From positions 124,001 to 188,000 of the forward strand of contig NZ_LQBP01000003.1 of assembly GCF_001507545.1 (NCBI RefSeq): 64,000 nt of DNA, written 5' to 3'. The stretch's first letter is position 1. Each line of letters opens with the position of its first letter. Below the pieces are notes generated by a model that saw only the letters and a list, made by a program, of their open reading frames with translations, was not told the origin of the DNA and ran no database searches. This DNA is from Ruegeria profundi (GTDB lineage: Bacteria > Pseudomonadota > Alphaproteobacteria > Rhodobacterales > Rhodobacteraceae). The position numbers were made by a program, and so were the translations under genes. Positions 49,620 through 59,342 of this stretch are shown piece by piece.

Positions 49620-50053
49620 GATTTTGCTGCCTTCTGTCGCGCCAAGGCTGAATCCACGTCACTGACGCCCAGCAAGCTGACGACCAACCGCAACAGCGAG
49701 TCCTCTTCGCCGGTACGGTGCCCATCTGCCAGTGCGACCGACCACATTGCCTGCACAACGGCCAGCCGGTCGTCGTATGCTACGGCTTCTTTGATTGCGC
49801 GCGTGAAGCGGACAGTATCGGGGGCTTCGGCCTCAAGATCTTCGGCGCGGGCACGTAATGAGGCGGCTTCGAATGGTGAAAGGCCATAGCGTTCGGCGCA
49901 AACCCGGTCGATTCGTGCCATTTCGCTGTCGGCATAATCGTTGTCGGATCGGGCGATGCGGACCAGCAGTGCCGTCAGCGCGAGGCGCGCGTCAACTTCG
50001 GGAAGAGGGTCGGGGCCGGGCCGCGTGAGCCGGGACAGAAAATCGCTAAACAT
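49616..50053 (-). CDS. TerB family protein (second of two)
   Basis: A 145-residue protein of the TerB (tellurite resistance) family, a seven-helix metal-binding fold. Characteristic blocks are LTALLVRIARSDNDYADSEM near 28-47 and AVVQAMWSVALADGHRTGEED near 100-120, with the acidic residues that bind metal. The ATG at 50053 is chosen over an in-frame TTG eight codons earlier. It is clearly paralogous to the next gene upstream (same size and the same LADG-x-x-x-x-E motif), and its stop overlaps the PhnD-like gene by 4 bp. Tellurite itself is unlikely to be the substrate. Confidence 0.82.
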   Translation of the reverse strand: MFSDFLSRLTRPGPDPLPEVDARLALTALLVRIARSDNDYADSEMARIDRVCAERYGLSPFEAASLRARAEDLEAEAPDTVRFTRAIKEAVAYDDRLAVVQAMWSVALADGHRTGEEDSLLRLVVSLLGVSDVDSALARQKAAKS

Positions 50054-50073
50054 GGGTAAGATATAAATGGGGC

Positions 50074-50523
50074 TCAAAGCTCTTCCAAGCGTCTTTGCAC
50101 CCTTTGGCGTGCAGACTGGCTGTCCATAAAGCTCAACCCCATGGCAATGCGCGCCTCTTCCACGATTTTGATTTCACCTTCGTCCGAGTTTCCATCGGCC
50201 AGAACAATCTCCCACAAAGCGTCCAGTGCCGCGAGGCGTTCGTGCAGGTCGGTGGTTTCGCGGATCAATTTGCCGAACGTGTCGGTGTCAGGCGCGGCGG
50301 CGTGCAGCTTTTCGCAAGTGGCGCGGACCTTAGCGGCTTCGATCGCGTTATGCTGATAGAGCCGGGCAAGAATCCTGTCGATCAAGCTGATTTCTTCCAA
50401 CTTATAATCCCGGTCCGCCTGCGCAACGCGAACCATGAGCGCACCCAGAGCAAGCTCTGCATCCGGGTCCGGTAAATTGTCGTGTTGCGGTGGGCGCAGG
50501 GCCTGAAAGAACTTCTTTAACAT
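50074..50523 (-). CDS. TerB family protein (first of two)
   Basis: A 149-residue TerB-fold protein, the first gene of the operon. It shares with its neighbour the two acidic helices (LGALMVRVAQADRDYKLEEIS near 27-47 and DALWEIVLADGNSDEGE near 98-114). The two copies seem to be a tandem duplication that has diverged far. No terC or other ter gene is near. A cytoplasmic, metal-dependent role is likely for the family; the partner or signal is not known. Confidence 0.82.
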   Translation of the reverse strand: MLKKFFQALRPPQHDNLPDPDAELALGALMVRVAQADRDYKLEEISLIDRILARLYQHNAIEAAKVRATCEKLHAAAPDTDTFGKLIRETTDLHERLAALDALWEIVLADGNSDEGEIKIVEEARIAMGLSFMDSQSARQRVQRRLEEL

Positions 50524-50645
50524 GCCCTGAGGTTATTCCATATTTTGTGGCCCGCCAAGCATCGACTACTCGTCATAGCCTTGAATGATTCCGCCGTTCC
50601 TTAAGGTGGCAGAAACACGCTCAGCGCGAACCGCTTGCAGCGGAA

Positions 50646-51419
50646 TCACCCCTGTTGAAGCGCTTCTTTCGCTTGTTCCTGCAGCCAGGCCAACATGTGC
50701 CGGTATGGAACGGGACCATAGCTGATCCGGGCTACGCCCAGCGATGCCAGTGTGGTCGTATCAGGGGTTCCGGGCAGGGCGATGATGTTCACGGGCAAGT
50801 CCGTTGATTCGCACAAATTGGCAATCATGTCCTTGTCCCTCAGCCCCGGAGCAAAGAAACCGTTGGCACCGGCGTCAGCATAAGCTCGGGCCCTGGCGAT
50901 TGCGTCGTTTAGCATGGCATCGTTATGGGCATCGGGCTTTGCCTTCAGAAAGATGTCGGTACGGGCATTGATGAACGCCGGTATGCCAGCGGCATCGCAT
51001 CCTTCGCGCATCGCCCGCACCCGTGCGGCCTGAGTTTCGGTGTCGTAAAGATCACTTGTTCCAATGATTTGGTCTTCGAAGTTAAAGCCGATGACGCCGG
51101 ACTCCAGCGCACGCTGGGTGTTTTCCGCAACACCCATCTCATCTTCGGCATACGCGCCTTCGAAATCCAGTGTGACCGGCAGGTCAACTGCGGCAACGAT
51201 CCGGCGGGCATTCTCAAGGGCTGCCTCAATTGGGATGTTCTGACCGTCACCATACCCTTGTGCCATCGCAACAGGGGCACTGCCGGTTGCAATCGCCCTG
51301 GCGCCCGCGTCGCGCACGGCACCTGCACTGCCTGCATCCCAGATGTTGTACAAAATAACCGGGTCACCCTTTTTGTGCAGGGCGGCGAAAGTCTCCGCTT
51401 GGTTGATCTGTTTGGTCAT
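50646..51419 (-). CDS. Isocitrate lyase/PEP mutase family enzyme
   Basis: An enzyme of the isocitrate lyase/PEP mutase superfamily, 257 residues, related to oxaloacetate decarboxylase and 2,3-dimethylmalate lyase. The start (MTKQINQAETFAALHKKGDP) is fixed by AGGAGG at a good distance; a frame open for 77 further codons upstream is rejected. The barrel motifs IYNIWDAGSAGAVRDAGARA-like, DFEGAYAEDEMGVAEN and GFNFEDQ are present. The catalytic cysteine loop of isocitrate lyase (KKCGH) is not. The true reaction is unknown. Confidence 0.83.
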   Translation of the reverse strand: MTKQINQAETFAALHKKGDPVILYNIWDAGSAGAVRDAGARAIATGSAPVAMAQGYGDGQNIPIEAALENARRIVAAVDLPVTLDFEGAYAEDEMGVAENTQRALESGVIGFNFEDQIIGTSDLYDTETQAARVRAMREGCDAAGIPAFINARTDIFLKAKPDAHNDAMLNDAIARARAYADAGANGFFAPGLRDKDMIANLCESTDLPVNIIALPGTPDTTTLASLGVARISYGPVPYRHMLAWLQEQAKEALQQG

Positions 51420-51523
51420 GGCCGGCCTCCTGTCGCTGTGTTGGCGACAGTTATCCGTGGAAACGGCGGGCACGTATAGTTTCTTTTTACGCTCACCGTC
51501 ACAATGCAGTGACTTGCCCGCCG

Positions 51524-53167
51524 TTATACTAGGCGAGAGCTGTCCTTGGCCGCGCGTACGAAATCGCGAAACAGGGGGTGCGGGTCGAACGGTTTTGATT
51601 TGAGTTCGGGGTGGTACTGCACACCGATGAACCACGGGTGATCCGACCATTCGACGATCTCTGGCAGACGTCCGTCAGGCGACATGCCTGAGAATTTCAA
51701 GCCCGCTTTTTCCAGCTTTTCCCGGTACTTGATATCTACCTCATAGCGGTGCCGGTGGCGTTCTTCGATATTGGTGCCGCCGTAAACTTCGGCCACTTTC
51801 GAGCCCTCGGCCAGTACGGCATTGTATGCGCCCAAACGCATGGTGCCGCCTTTGTCGTCTCCAACTTTGCGTTCGACAGTATGGTTTCCCTGTACCCATT
51901 CCTTCAAATGGTAAACTACTGGTTCAAAACGCTTCTTTCCGGCCTCGTGATCGAACTCTTCTGACCCGGCTTCGGTGATACCGGCGGCGTTTCTCGCCGC
52001 TTCGATTACTGCCATTTGCATACCCAGACAGATACCCATGTAGGGGACCTTGTGTTCGCGCGCATACTGGGCGGCCTTTATCTTGCCCTCCGTGCCGCGC
52101 TCACCAAAGCCGCCGGGGACGAGGATCGCGTGGAAACCTTCCAGATGCGGCGCGGCGTCTTCGGTATCAAACACTTCGGCATCGACCCATTCGACCTTGA
52201 CCTTGACGCGGTTGGCCATACCGCCATGGGTCAAAGCCTCGGCAATCGACTTGTAGGCGTCTTCCAGCTGGGTGTATTTGCCGACGATGGCCACACTCAC
52301 TTCGCCTTCGGCATTGTGAATACGGTCGCTGACGTCTTCCCACTTCGCCAGATCAGGCTTGGGGGCCGGGCTTATCTGGAAGGCATCCAGTACCGCCTGA
52401 TCCAGTCCTTCGCGGTGATAGGCCAGCGGGGCGTCGTAGATCGTGCTGAGGTCCTGCGCAGCAATCACACTATCAGGGCGCACATTGCAGAACAGCGCCA
52501 GCTTTTCACGCTCTTTCGGTGGGATCGGGCCTTCAGACCGGCAGACCAGAATGTCGGGTGCCAAGCCAATTGAGCGCAGTTCTTTTACTGAGTGCTGCGT
52601 CGGCTTGGTTTTCAACTCGCCAGACGCCTTTATATAAGGCAGCAGGGTGAGATGCATAAAGATGCACTGACCACGCGGCTTGTCCTGGCTGAACTGACGG
52701 ATGGCTTCGAAAAAGGGCAGACCTTCGATATCGCCCACGGTGCCACCAATCTCACACAGCATGAAATCAACCTCATCTTCGCCGATGGCGATGAAATCCT
52801 TGATCTCGTTGGTGACGTGGGGGATCACCTGAATGGTTTTACCCAAATAGTCGCCGCGGCGTTCCTTCTCCAGTACATTGGAATAAATCCGCCCTGAACT
52901 GACCGAGTCGGTCTTGCGCGCTGCCACACCGGTGAACCGTTCGTAGTGGCCCAGGTCCAGATCAGTTTCGGCCCCATCATCGGTCACGAAAACTTCGCCA
53001 TGCTCAAACGGTGACATGGTGCCGGGATCCACGTTCAAATAGGGGTCCAGCTTACGCAGACGTACCGAGTATCCCCGGGCCTGCAACAACGCGCCCAGAG
53101 CCGCCGAAGCCAGCCCTTTGCCCAAGGACGAAACCACACCACCGGTGATGAAAATAAAACGCGCCAT
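51524..53167 (-). CDS. pyrG: CTP synthase
   Basis: CTP synthase, 547 residues, which aminates UTP with glutamine. The synthase domain begins [21 protein letters not shown] with its P-loop near residues 9-20, and the glutamine amidotransferase domain has [14 protein letters not shown] and the nucleophile loop GICLGMQ with the catalytic cysteine near residue 380. The ATG at 53167 gives this universal start; the frame remains open upstream but is not conserved. It follows secG on the minus strand. Confidence 0.97.
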   Translation of the reverse strand: MARFIFITGGVVSSLGKGLASAALGALLQARGYSVRLRKLDPYLNVDPGTMSPFEHGEVFVTDDGAETDLDLGHYERFTGVAARKTDSVSSGRIYSNVLEKERRGDYLGKTIQVIPHVTNEIKDFIAIGEDEVDFMLCEIGGTVGDIEGLPFFEAIRQFSQDKPRGQCIFMHLTLLPYIKASGELKTKPTQHSVKELRSIGLAPDILVCRSEGPIPPKEREKLALFCNVRPDSVIAAQDLSTIYDAPLAYHREGLDQAVLDAFQISPAPKPDLAKWEDVSDRIHNAEGEVSVAIVGKYTQLEDAYKSIAEALTHGGMANRVKVKVEWVDAEVFDTEDAAPHLEGFHAILVPGGFGERGTEGKIKAAQYAREHKVPYMGICLGMQMAVIEAARNAAGITEAGSEEFDHEAGKKRFEPVVYHLKEWVQGNHTVERKVGDDKGGTMRLGAYNAVLAEGSKVAEVYGGTNIEERHRHRYEVDIKYREKLEKAGLKFSGMSPDGRLPEIVEWSDHPWFIGVQYHPELKSKPFDPHPLFRDFVRAAKDSSRLV

Positions 53168-53326
53168 GTTTTTCGGCTGCTCCCGTGAGACGTCAAAATC
53201 AGCTGCCCGACGGTTCCGAAAAACCGCTGCATCACGGGACTTCACACATAAAGGATTCGCGCCAAAAGCGCAAGAGAACCGCAAGATGCTGTTGCAGTCC
53301 TCTGTAGGGTTTCTAGGTTTTGTGGA

Positions 53327-53692
53327 TCAGTTCGCTTGCGGAATCAAAGGCGCGTTATCGCCTGCTGCCGGCGGCAGAAGATCATTTGCCGGCGGTACTG
53401 CAGGGGCGCTTTCTTCCGTCGGGGCCGGGGCGGGGACGCCCAAGCGGTCGATCACCGAGCTGCCCGAAGATTTCTGAGCCGCCAGAATCGTCAGAGTGAT
53501 TGAGGTTACGATAAAGCAAGCCGCCAAAATCCAGGTCACTTTGCCCAGTGCAGTCGCTGCCGCGCGGCCAGTCATGGCACCACCGCCGCCACCGCCCATA
53601 CCAAGGCCACCGCCTTCGGACCGCTGCATCAGAACGACGGCGATCAGGCCCAGAGCCAAAAGAAGATGGATGATGAGAACAACGTTTTCCAT
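53327..53692 (-). CDS. secG: Preprotein translocase subunit SecG
   Basis: The small SecG subunit of the Sec translocon, 121 residues. Two membrane helices (residues 3-22 and about 50-75) flank the conserved cytoplasmic loop QRSEGGGLGMGGGGGG. The tail after residue 80 is rich in alanine and proline, as usual for alphaproteobacteria. The ATG at 53692 starts MENVVLIIHLLLALGL; an earlier in-frame start lacks a membrane-helix fit. The secG-pyrG order is common in the group. Confidence 0.95.
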   Translation of the reverse strand: MENVVLIIHLLLALGLIAVVLMQRSEGGGLGMGGGGGGAMTGRAAATALGKVTWILAACFIVTSITLTILAAQKSSGSSVIDRLGVPAPAPTEESAPAVPPANDLLPPAAGDNAPLIPQAN

Positions 53693-53843
53693 GGTGGTCC
53701 TGTACAGCGTGGCGTGTATCGCGTGGTACTTATGCAAGTTTGCCAGCGGGGGCAAGGGACGAGTTTACATCATAGCACGGGATACCGGGCATCGCATCAA
53801 ATTGACTGGACAGAGTGGCGGCTGTTAACGCAGGGTGCGGTTC

Positions 53844-54458
53844 ATGCCGCATGATGACCACGATCACCCGCACGCTTTGCTGCCGCCCGAACCCGCCCTG
53901 CGCGTAAAAGCGCTTGAGACGATTCTGACCCGAAAGGGGCTTGTTGACCCCGCGGCGCTGGACGAACTCATTGATGCCTATCAGAACAAGATCGGACCGC
54001 AAAACGGTGCGCGCGTCGTCGCCAAGGCCTGGTCCGACGAGCAGTTCAAAAAAGACCTGCTGGAAGATGCAACCTCGGTCGTAACCGACTTAGGATTCTA
54101 TGGCCGACAGGGCGAACATATGGTGGTTGTCGAGAATACGCCCGAGCAGCACAATATGGTCGTTTGCACGCTGTGCAGTTGCTACCCTTGGCCTCTGCTT
54201 GGGATTCCGCCGGGCTGGTACAAGTCCGACGCCTACCGCGCCCGTGCCGTGCGTGAGCCGCGCAAAGTTCTGGCAGAGTTTGGTGTCACCTTACCACCGG
54301 AGACGGCCGTGCGCGTGTGGGATTCGACGGCGGAAATTCGTTACCTCGTGCTTCCGATGCGGCCAGAAGGCTCAGAGGGGCTCAGCGAAGATGACCTGGT
54401 GGCGCTTGTCACCCGCGACAGCATGATCGGCACTGGGCTGCCCAAAGTGCCGACATGA
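53844..54458 (+). CDS. nthA: Nitrile hydratase alpha subunit, cobalt type
   Basis: The metal-binding alpha subunit of nitrile hydratase, 204 residues, which hydrates nitriles to amides. The metal motif is [14 protein letters not shown] near residues 110-123. The T between the first two cysteine positions and the YPW that follows indicate the cobalt type; iron enzymes usually have CSLCSCT. The ATG at 53844 gives [13 protein letters not shown]; a GTG three codons earlier is possible. It overlaps the beta subunit gene by 4 bp. No amidase gene is adjacent. Confidence 0.93.
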   Translation: MPHDDHDHPHALLPPEPALRVKALETILTRKGLVDPAALDELIDAYQNKIGPQNGARVVAKAWSDEQFKKDLLEDATSVVTDLGFYGRQGEHMVVVENTPEQHNMVVCTLCSCYPWPLLGIPPGWYKSDAYRARAVREPRKVLAEFGVTLPPETAVRVWDSTAEIRYLVLPMRPEGSEGLSEDDLVALVTRDSMIGTGLPKVPT

Positions 54459-55132
54459 CGCGCGTGCACGATATGGGTGGACGGTTTGGGGACGGTCCGG
54501 TTCGGCCCGAGGCCGAAGATGCACCGGTTTTCGCCGAAAAATGGCAAGGGCGGGCCTTGGCAGTGACGCTTGCCGCCGGATCATTGGGACAGTGGAACCT
54601 TGATGTCACGCGGCACGCACGTGAAAGACTGTCGCCCAAGGATAGTGTTCGGTTCTCCTATTACGAAAGGTGGATTTCCGCACTTGCTGACCTGCTGGTG
54701 GAAAAGGGTGTGCTGAGCACGCAAGATTATTCTGACGGAGGCACTGCTGAGCCACATCCACTTTCGTCACGCGCCTTGAAAGCCGAATCTGTTGCCGCGG
54801 TCCTTGCCAAGGGTGGGCCGACGGAACGGCCTTTGACTGTGCCGGCACGATTTGAGGCCGGGCAGAGGGTCCGCACGGTGCGCCCAACGGCTAATCGCCT
54901 TGTTGATGGTGGCCATACGCGCCTGCCGTCCTATGCATCCGGTGCGGTGGGAAGAATTGTTCGGCTACATGGTGCGCATGTGTTTCCCGATTCAAATGCA
55001 CACGGTTTGGGTGAGGCGCCGGAACCGCTCTATGCTGTGGCGTTCGCGGCCTCTGAACTGTGGGCGCAACCAGAGCATCCCAACGATGAAGTAGTGCTTG
55101 ATTTGTGGCAAAGCTATCTGGAGCCGATATGA
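54455..55132 (+). CDS. nthB: Nitrile hydratase beta subunit
   Basis: The beta subunit of nitrile hydratase, 225 residues. The start [19 protein letters not shown] and the C-terminal SH3-like barrel ([52 protein letters not shown] near 130-180, given here only as FEAGQRVRT and [16 protein letters not shown]) match the family. The ATG lies in the stop of the alpha gene, and the accessory gene starts in its own stop. Alpha and beta form the heterotetrameric enzyme in the cytoplasm. Confidence 0.92.
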   Translation: MTRVHDMGGRFGDGPVRPEAEDAPVFAEKWQGRALAVTLAAGSLGQWNLDVTRHARERLSPKDSVRFSYYERWISALADLLVEKGVLSTQDYSDGGTAEPHPLSSRALKAESVAAVLAKGGPTERPLTVPARFEAGQRVRTVRPTANRLVDGGHTRLPSYASGAVGRIVRLHGAHVFPDSNAHGLGEAPEPLYAVAFAASELWAQPEHPNDEVVLDLWQSYLEPI

Positions 55133-55467
55133 GCACCTGCGTTACCTATACCGCCCCTGAACCCGCGTTCGCTGAGCCGTGGCACGCGCAGGTGTTTGCT
55201 ATAACCGTGGCCCTGAACGAGGACGGTCGATTCGATTGGTCCGACTGGGTTGCCCGTTTTTCAGCGACACTCAAACGTCGAGGCCTGGACCGTGAACTGG
55301 ATGGCGGGGACGACTATTTCAACGCCTGGCTGGAAACGCTGGAACATCTCTTGGCCGAACAAGGCGCGACCGCTCAGGAGGAAATCTCTGATTTCAGGAA
55401 TGCGTGGGAAGAGGCGTACCTAACAACACCTCATGGTGAACCGGTGAGGTTGGCGCCGCGCGACTAA
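55129..55467 (+). CDS. Nitrile hydratase accessory/activator protein (P14K-like)
   Basis: A 112-residue accessory protein of the nitrile hydratase operon. P14K-type activators bring cobalt into the alpha subunit by exchange between alpha and the activator. The stretches WHAQVFAITVALNEDGRFDW and WLETLEHLLAEQGA match the beta-subunit-like N-terminal fold of these activators. The ATG at 55129 overlaps the beta stop by 4 bp; a further in-frame ATG upstream is inside the beta gene. An inverted repeat AGGGTGT/ACACCCT follows at 55467-55500 but has no T run. Confidence 0.88.
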   Translation: MSTCVTYTAPEPAFAEPWHAQVFAITVALNEDGRFDWSDWVARFSATLKRRGLDRELDGGDDYFNAWLETLEHLLAEQGATAQEEISDFRNAWEEAYLTTPHGEPVRLAPRD

Positions 55468-55624
55468 GGGTGTTGGGTGCATTTTTTGAAAACACACCCT
55501 AAGCTATCCGGCCAGGTAGTGACATCTGGGTAAGGGCGGGAACTGCGGCGAATTATCGGTTTCCCTGCCGCTTTGTCCCCGCTATACGAGCCGGGTTTGA
55601 TAATTCAGCGCAAAAGGACCGGAT

Positions 55625-56917
55625 ATGGCCAATGTGGTTGTTGTCGGCGCCCAGTGGGGTGACGAAGGAAAAGGCAAGATCGTCGACTGGCTAAGCGAGC
55701 GGGCAGACGTCATCGCGCGTTTCCAAGGTGGACATAACGCCGGTCATACTCTGGTCATTGATGGTGAGGTTTACAAGCTGCACGCATTGCCATCGGGCGT
55801 CGTGCGCGGCGGCAAGCTGAGCGTCATCGGAAATGGCGTTGTGCTGGACCCCTGGCACCTGATCAAAGAGATCGAAACGATCCGTTCGCAGGGCGTAGAT
55901 ATCACGCCCGAGACACTGATGATCGCCGAAAACACACCTTTGATTCTGCCATTCCACGGAGAACTGGACAGGGCGCGTGAAAACCAGAACTCGGTTGCGA
56001 AGATCGGCACCACCGGGCGCGGTATTGGCCCATGCTACGAAGATAAAGTCGGTCGCCGCGTTATCCGTGTCGCTGATCTTGCCGATGAAGCGACGCTTGC
56101 CCTTCGCGTTGATCGCGCGCTGGTCCACCATAACGCGCTCCGCAATGGTTTGGGGCTTGAACCCATCAATCGTGATGAACTGATTGCATCGCTAACCGAG
56201 ATTGCGCCGCAAATCCTGCAATACGCCGGACCCGTCTGGAAGGTCATGAACGAAAAGCGCAAAGCCGGAAAGCGTATCCTCTTTGAAGGCGCACAAGGCG
56301 CACTTTTGGACATCGACTTTGGCACCTATCCGTTCGTGACATCATCCAACGTGATTGCCGGACAGGCCTCGACTGGTGTTGGTATCGGCCCGGGATCGAT
56401 TGATTTTGTTTTGGGTATCGTGAAAGCCTACACAACCCGCGTGGGTGAGGGTCCGTTCCCAACCGAGCTGGACGATGACGATGGCCAACGCCTGGGTGAG
56501 CGTGGGCATGAGTTCGGCACTACGACCGGCCGCAAGCGCCGATGCGGTTGGTTTGACGCCTGCCTTGTGCGCCAGACCTGCGCCACTAGCGGTGTCAACG
56601 GTATCTCGCTGACCAAGCTGGACGTGCTGGATGGTTTCGAAACGCTGAAGATCTGCGTGGGATATGAACTGGACGGTGAGCGATTGGACTATCTGCCCAC
56701 CGCGGCGGATCAACAAGCCCGCTGTACGCCTGTCTATGAGGAAATGCCGGGGTGGAGCGAATCCACCGAAGGCGCGCGCAGCTGGGCAGATTTGCCAGCC
56801 AACGCCATCAAATACGTGCGCCGTGTTGAAGAACTGATCGAATGCCCTGTGGCCCTTTTGTCCACCAGCCCGGAGCGGGACGACACCATCCTGGTGACCG
56901 ACCCGTTTGCTGACTGA
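55625..56917 (+). CDS. purA: Adenylosuccinate synthetase
   Basis: Adenylosuccinate synthetase, 430 residues, which joins IMP and aspartate with GTP in AMP synthesis. The GTP-binding P-loop is [11 protein letters not shown] near residues 8-18, [11 protein letters not shown] follows near 38-48, and [15 protein letters not shown] near 125-140 and [14 protein letters not shown] near 295-308 complete the active site. The start is ATG at 55625 in a GGACCGGATATG context. Its stop overlaps the next start by 1 bp. Confidence 0.97.
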   Translation: MANVVVVGAQWGDEGKGKIVDWLSERADVIARFQGGHNAGHTLVIDGEVYKLHALPSGVVRGGKLSVIGNGVVLDPWHLIKEIETIRSQGVDITPETLMIAENTPLILPFHGELDRARENQNSVAKIGTTGRGIGPCYEDKVGRRVIRVADLADEATLALRVDRALVHHNALRNGLGLEPINRDELIASLTEIAPQILQYAGPVWKVMNEKRKAGKRILFEGAQGALLDIDFGTYPFVTSSNVIAGQASTGVGIGPGSIDFVLGIVKAYTTRVGEGPFPTELDDDDGQRLGERGHEFGTTTGRKRRCGWFDACLVRQTCATSGVNGISLTKLDVLDGFETLKICVGYELDGERLDYLPTAADQQARCTPVYEEMPGWSESTEGARSWADLPANAIKYVRRVEELIECPVALLSTSPERDDTILVTDPFAD

Positions 56918-57159
56918 TGAGCGATAAGGAAAAACCCGGCCTGAGCTACAAGGCGAGGCGGCGATGGTCCCTGGTGTTGCTTCTGATCGGGCTGCCGATC
57001 TATATCGTGGCGGTTGTGACGATCGTGAACCGGCTGGACCGGCCTCCGATCTGGCTGGAGCTGCTGGTCTATATCGGGCTGGGCATTCTTTGGGCGCTGC
57101 CGTTCAAGTTTGTTTTCAAAGGTGTTGGGAAAGAAGACCCGGATAAGAACGGGGATTGA
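56917..57159 (+). CDS. DUF2842 family small membrane protein
   Basis: An 80-residue membrane protein of the DUF2842 type. Two hydrophobic helices lie near residues 18-40 (WSLVLLLIGLPIYIVAVVTI) and 45-64 (WLELLVYIGLGILWALPFKF), the first preceded by a basic stretch. The ATG shares a base with the purA stop. The role is unknown. An inverted repeat AGGCTTG/CAAGCCT just after it may help end the transcript. Confidence 0.8.
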   Translation: MSDKEKPGLSYKARRRWSLVLLLIGLPIYIVAVVTIVNRLDRPPIWLELLVYIGLGILWALPFKFVFKGVGKEDPDKNGD

Positions 57160-57164
57160 GTTTC

Positions 57165-57186
57165 AGGCTTGGGGATTCACAAGCCT
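57165..57186 (+). terminator. Weak hairpin after the DUF2842 gene
   Basis: AGGCTTG (57165-57171) and CAAGCCT (57180-57186) form a 7-bp stem with an 8-base loop, 6 bp after the stop codon. The following sequence is A/T-rich (CAATTATAAAA) but lacks a T run, so it is only a weak terminator candidate. Confidence 0.35.
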
Positions 57187-57339
57187 CAATTATAAAAATG
57201 CAGTCCTTGGCGGGAGCCTGAACAGGCGTAAAACAGTCCGACACTGATGCAGTCAAGTTTGCGGCCGTGTAAAACCACCGGCCAGGTATCTTTGGACTTT
57301 TCGTAATCGGCCCGTGCGCGGGACGGGGGCGAGCGGTTT

Positions 57340-57355
57340 GCGAATGTGCATTCGC
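57340..57355. repeat. 16-bp palindrome in a convergent intergenic space
   Basis: GCGAATGTGCATTCGC has 7-bp perfect arms around two bases. It lies between two convergent genes, where a promoter or operator is not expected. Confidence 0.5.
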
Positions 57356-57396
57356 GCGCAATCGTTTCTAACGATCCGTTTTTGCATTACATGCTT

Positions 57397-57432
57397 AAAA
57401 AGGCTGTCAGGGGAATCTAGAAGACGCCCCTG
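57397..57432 (-). terminator. Candidate terminator of the adenylate cyclase gene
   Basis: On the minus strand CAGGGG and CCCCTG form a 6-bp stem (57432-57427 and 57413-57408) with a 13-base loop, directly after the stop codon and followed a few bases later by CCTTTTT (57403-57397). The stem is short, so confidence is moderate. Confidence 0.45.
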
Positions 57433-59211
57433 TCAGACAACGGCTCGCAAATCGTTGCCATGTATCAATGCGCGCACCCTATAAATATCGTCTTTGAGTT
57501 TTTCGTTGCGCCAGTCCTCTTGAAATCGTTCAACCGACAGCAGGCCATCAGCGTCAAATTCGGGATCAACGGTGGCCAAACGGCGCGTTGCGCGCTTCAA
57601 TCGGACGTCATCATCCAGATGTAATGCGGCAGCAGCCCTGTACGCGGCGGCACGGCGGGTGATACGTGGAAATGCTGTCGCTGCGCTATAGCAGGCCTCC
57701 CAGTTGCCCAGGACGTAATGTGCGATCACTCCTACCTCGCGGCAGTACTCAGGAAGAAACGGATCGAGCTCTTGCGCGCGCCGCTGAAATTCAAGCCCCG
57801 TTTCACCATCACCCATGTAGTTATGAACATTTCCAGCATGGGCAACTATGTAGGCATGGTTCGGCGTAATCTCGAGCGCGCGGGTGAAATGGTAAAGGGC
57901 GCTGTCAAAGTCTTCCTTGTAAAGAGCCAGTGAACCCATGATCCTGTGGACCTCAGCATCGTCGCTGTCCAATTCCAAAGCACGGCGCCCCATCGACCAA
58001 TAGTGATCCACATCGTTGACACCAAGCCATTCGTCGCGCGTTGCCACAGCGCAGGCCAACCATGCCTGTGCCCGACCGAAATTGGGGTCTTTCTCCAAAG
58101 CCTTTTCAAGCCACGCCATCGCTTCTTCGGCATTGTCGCGCGTGACGCCGCCCATTCGATGATGGTGCAGGCCGCGCTTTAGGCAGTCATAGGCTGCCAT
58201 GTCTTCAGTTGGTTTTGCGCGGGCTGTTTCCTCGGCCTGTCTTTCAACGCGACCGGCCACCGCAGCCGCAATTTTTGCGAGCATGTCATCCTGAACGTCG
58301 AAAAGGTCATTCACGTCGCAATCATATTTTTCTGACCAAACCTGTTCTTTGTTGATGCCGTCAATCAGGCTTGCTGAAATTCTCACGCGCGCGCCAAACA
58401 CGCGCACACCGCCCTCGATACTGTAGCGCACACCGGTTTCCTTACAGACTTGTTCTGATGGAGCATCCCGTTTCGCCAACGAAAAACTGGCGTTGCGTGA
58501 AATTACAAAAAGCTCCTTAAAGCGCGACAATTCCGTAATTAAATCTTCGGTAAATCCGTCGGCGAAGTAGTCCTGTTCGGCGTCTGCGCTGCGGTTTTGG
58601 AATGGTACGACAACGACGCCGTTGTCACGTTGAGACTGCGCCGTGGGTTGGGTAAGGGTGGTTTCTTGCGCCAGCATGCAACTGTGTATGCCAAGGTCCC
58701 CTTCAACCGAATAAAGCTCGACGGGATCATCAATGTTTTTCAACTGACGCGGACCAAGCTTTTTGAACCGGACCTGGGCGCCGCGTTTTGCTTGCTCGAA
58801 AACCGTTTGTGAAACCAAAACACCGCCGGGTTCAGCCTCGGCTTCGATACGCGACGCGATGTTCACACCGTCGCCAAGAAGATCTTCGCCATCCGCTATC
58901 ACATCAGCAAGATGAATTCCGATCCGAAGTTGCAGCCCAATTTGCTGAGCGTTATGGGGGGCGGCCAGTTCGCGCTGTAACTCAAAGGCACCGCGCACGG
59001 CCGAAACGGGGCTGGTAAACTCAGCCAAAGCGCCGTCGCCAGCCCAGCTGATTATTCTGGCACCATGACGTTCCGCCTGTTGGCGCACAATTTTGCGCAG
59101 CCGTTTCAGGCGCACTATTGTGTCTTCCTCAGAACGCTGCATCAGCGCCGAGTAGCCAACGACATCTGTGGCAAGTACCGTAGAAAGGCGGCGTTCCATT
59201 TCGGCCTTCAT
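57433..59211 (-). CDS. Class III adenylate/guanylate cyclase with TolB-like and TPR regions
   Basis: A predicted cyclic-nucleotide cyclase of 592 residues. The catalytic domain is N-terminal: LATDVVGYSALMQRS with metal-binding D16, and ISWAGDGALAEF with D59. A middle section near 205-300 (VVVPFQNRS, FADGFTEDLITELSRF) resembles the TolB-like domain often fused to such cyclases, and the C-terminal 260 residues form TPR repeats. No membrane helix is seen. The ATG at 59211 has GGAG at a good distance. In this class the TPRs are thought to receive signals; the trigger is unknown. Confidence 0.88.
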   Translation of the reverse strand: MKAEMERRLSTVLATDVVGYSALMQRSEEDTIVRLKRLRKIVRQQAERHGARIISWAGDGALAEFTSPVSAVRGAFELQRELAAPHNAQQIGLQLRIGIHLADVIADGEDLLGDGVNIASRIEAEAEPGGVLVSQTVFEQAKRGAQVRFKKLGPRQLKNIDDPVELYSVEGDLGIHSCMLAQETTLTQPTAQSQRDNGVVVVPFQNRSADAEQDYFADGFTEDLITELSRFKELFVISRNASFSLAKRDAPSEQVCKETGVRYSIEGGVRVFGARVRISASLIDGINKEQVWSEKYDCDVNDLFDVQDDMLAKIAAAVAGRVERQAEETARAKPTEDMAAYDCLKRGLHHHRMGGVTRDNAEEAMAWLEKALEKDPNFGRAQAWLACAVATRDEWLGVNDVDHYWSMGRRALELDSDDAEVHRIMGSLALYKEDFDSALYHFTRALEITPNHAYIVAHAGNVHNYMGDGETGLEFQRRAQELDPFLPEYCREVGVIAHYVLGNWEACYSAATAFPRITRRAAAYRAAAALHLDDDVRLKRATRRLATVDPEFDADGLLSVERFQEDWRNEKLKDDIYRVRALIHGNDLRAVV

Positions 59212-59342
59212 CTTCGCTCCTCCCACAAGCGACGATTTATACCACAATTGTCTAAATCGACCTAGTTACCCATTTGTTCGTCAGGCCTGATCCGAGTTTT
59301 TTGATTTGATGTCCGGATATTTGCAGACGGTCACAAAGCTTC

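Noticed and set aside
51420..51650. N-terminal extension of the PEP mutase family gene to 51650
   Set aside because: The AGGAGG before the ATG at 51419 and the family start argue for the short form; the extension overlaps the space before pyrG's end.
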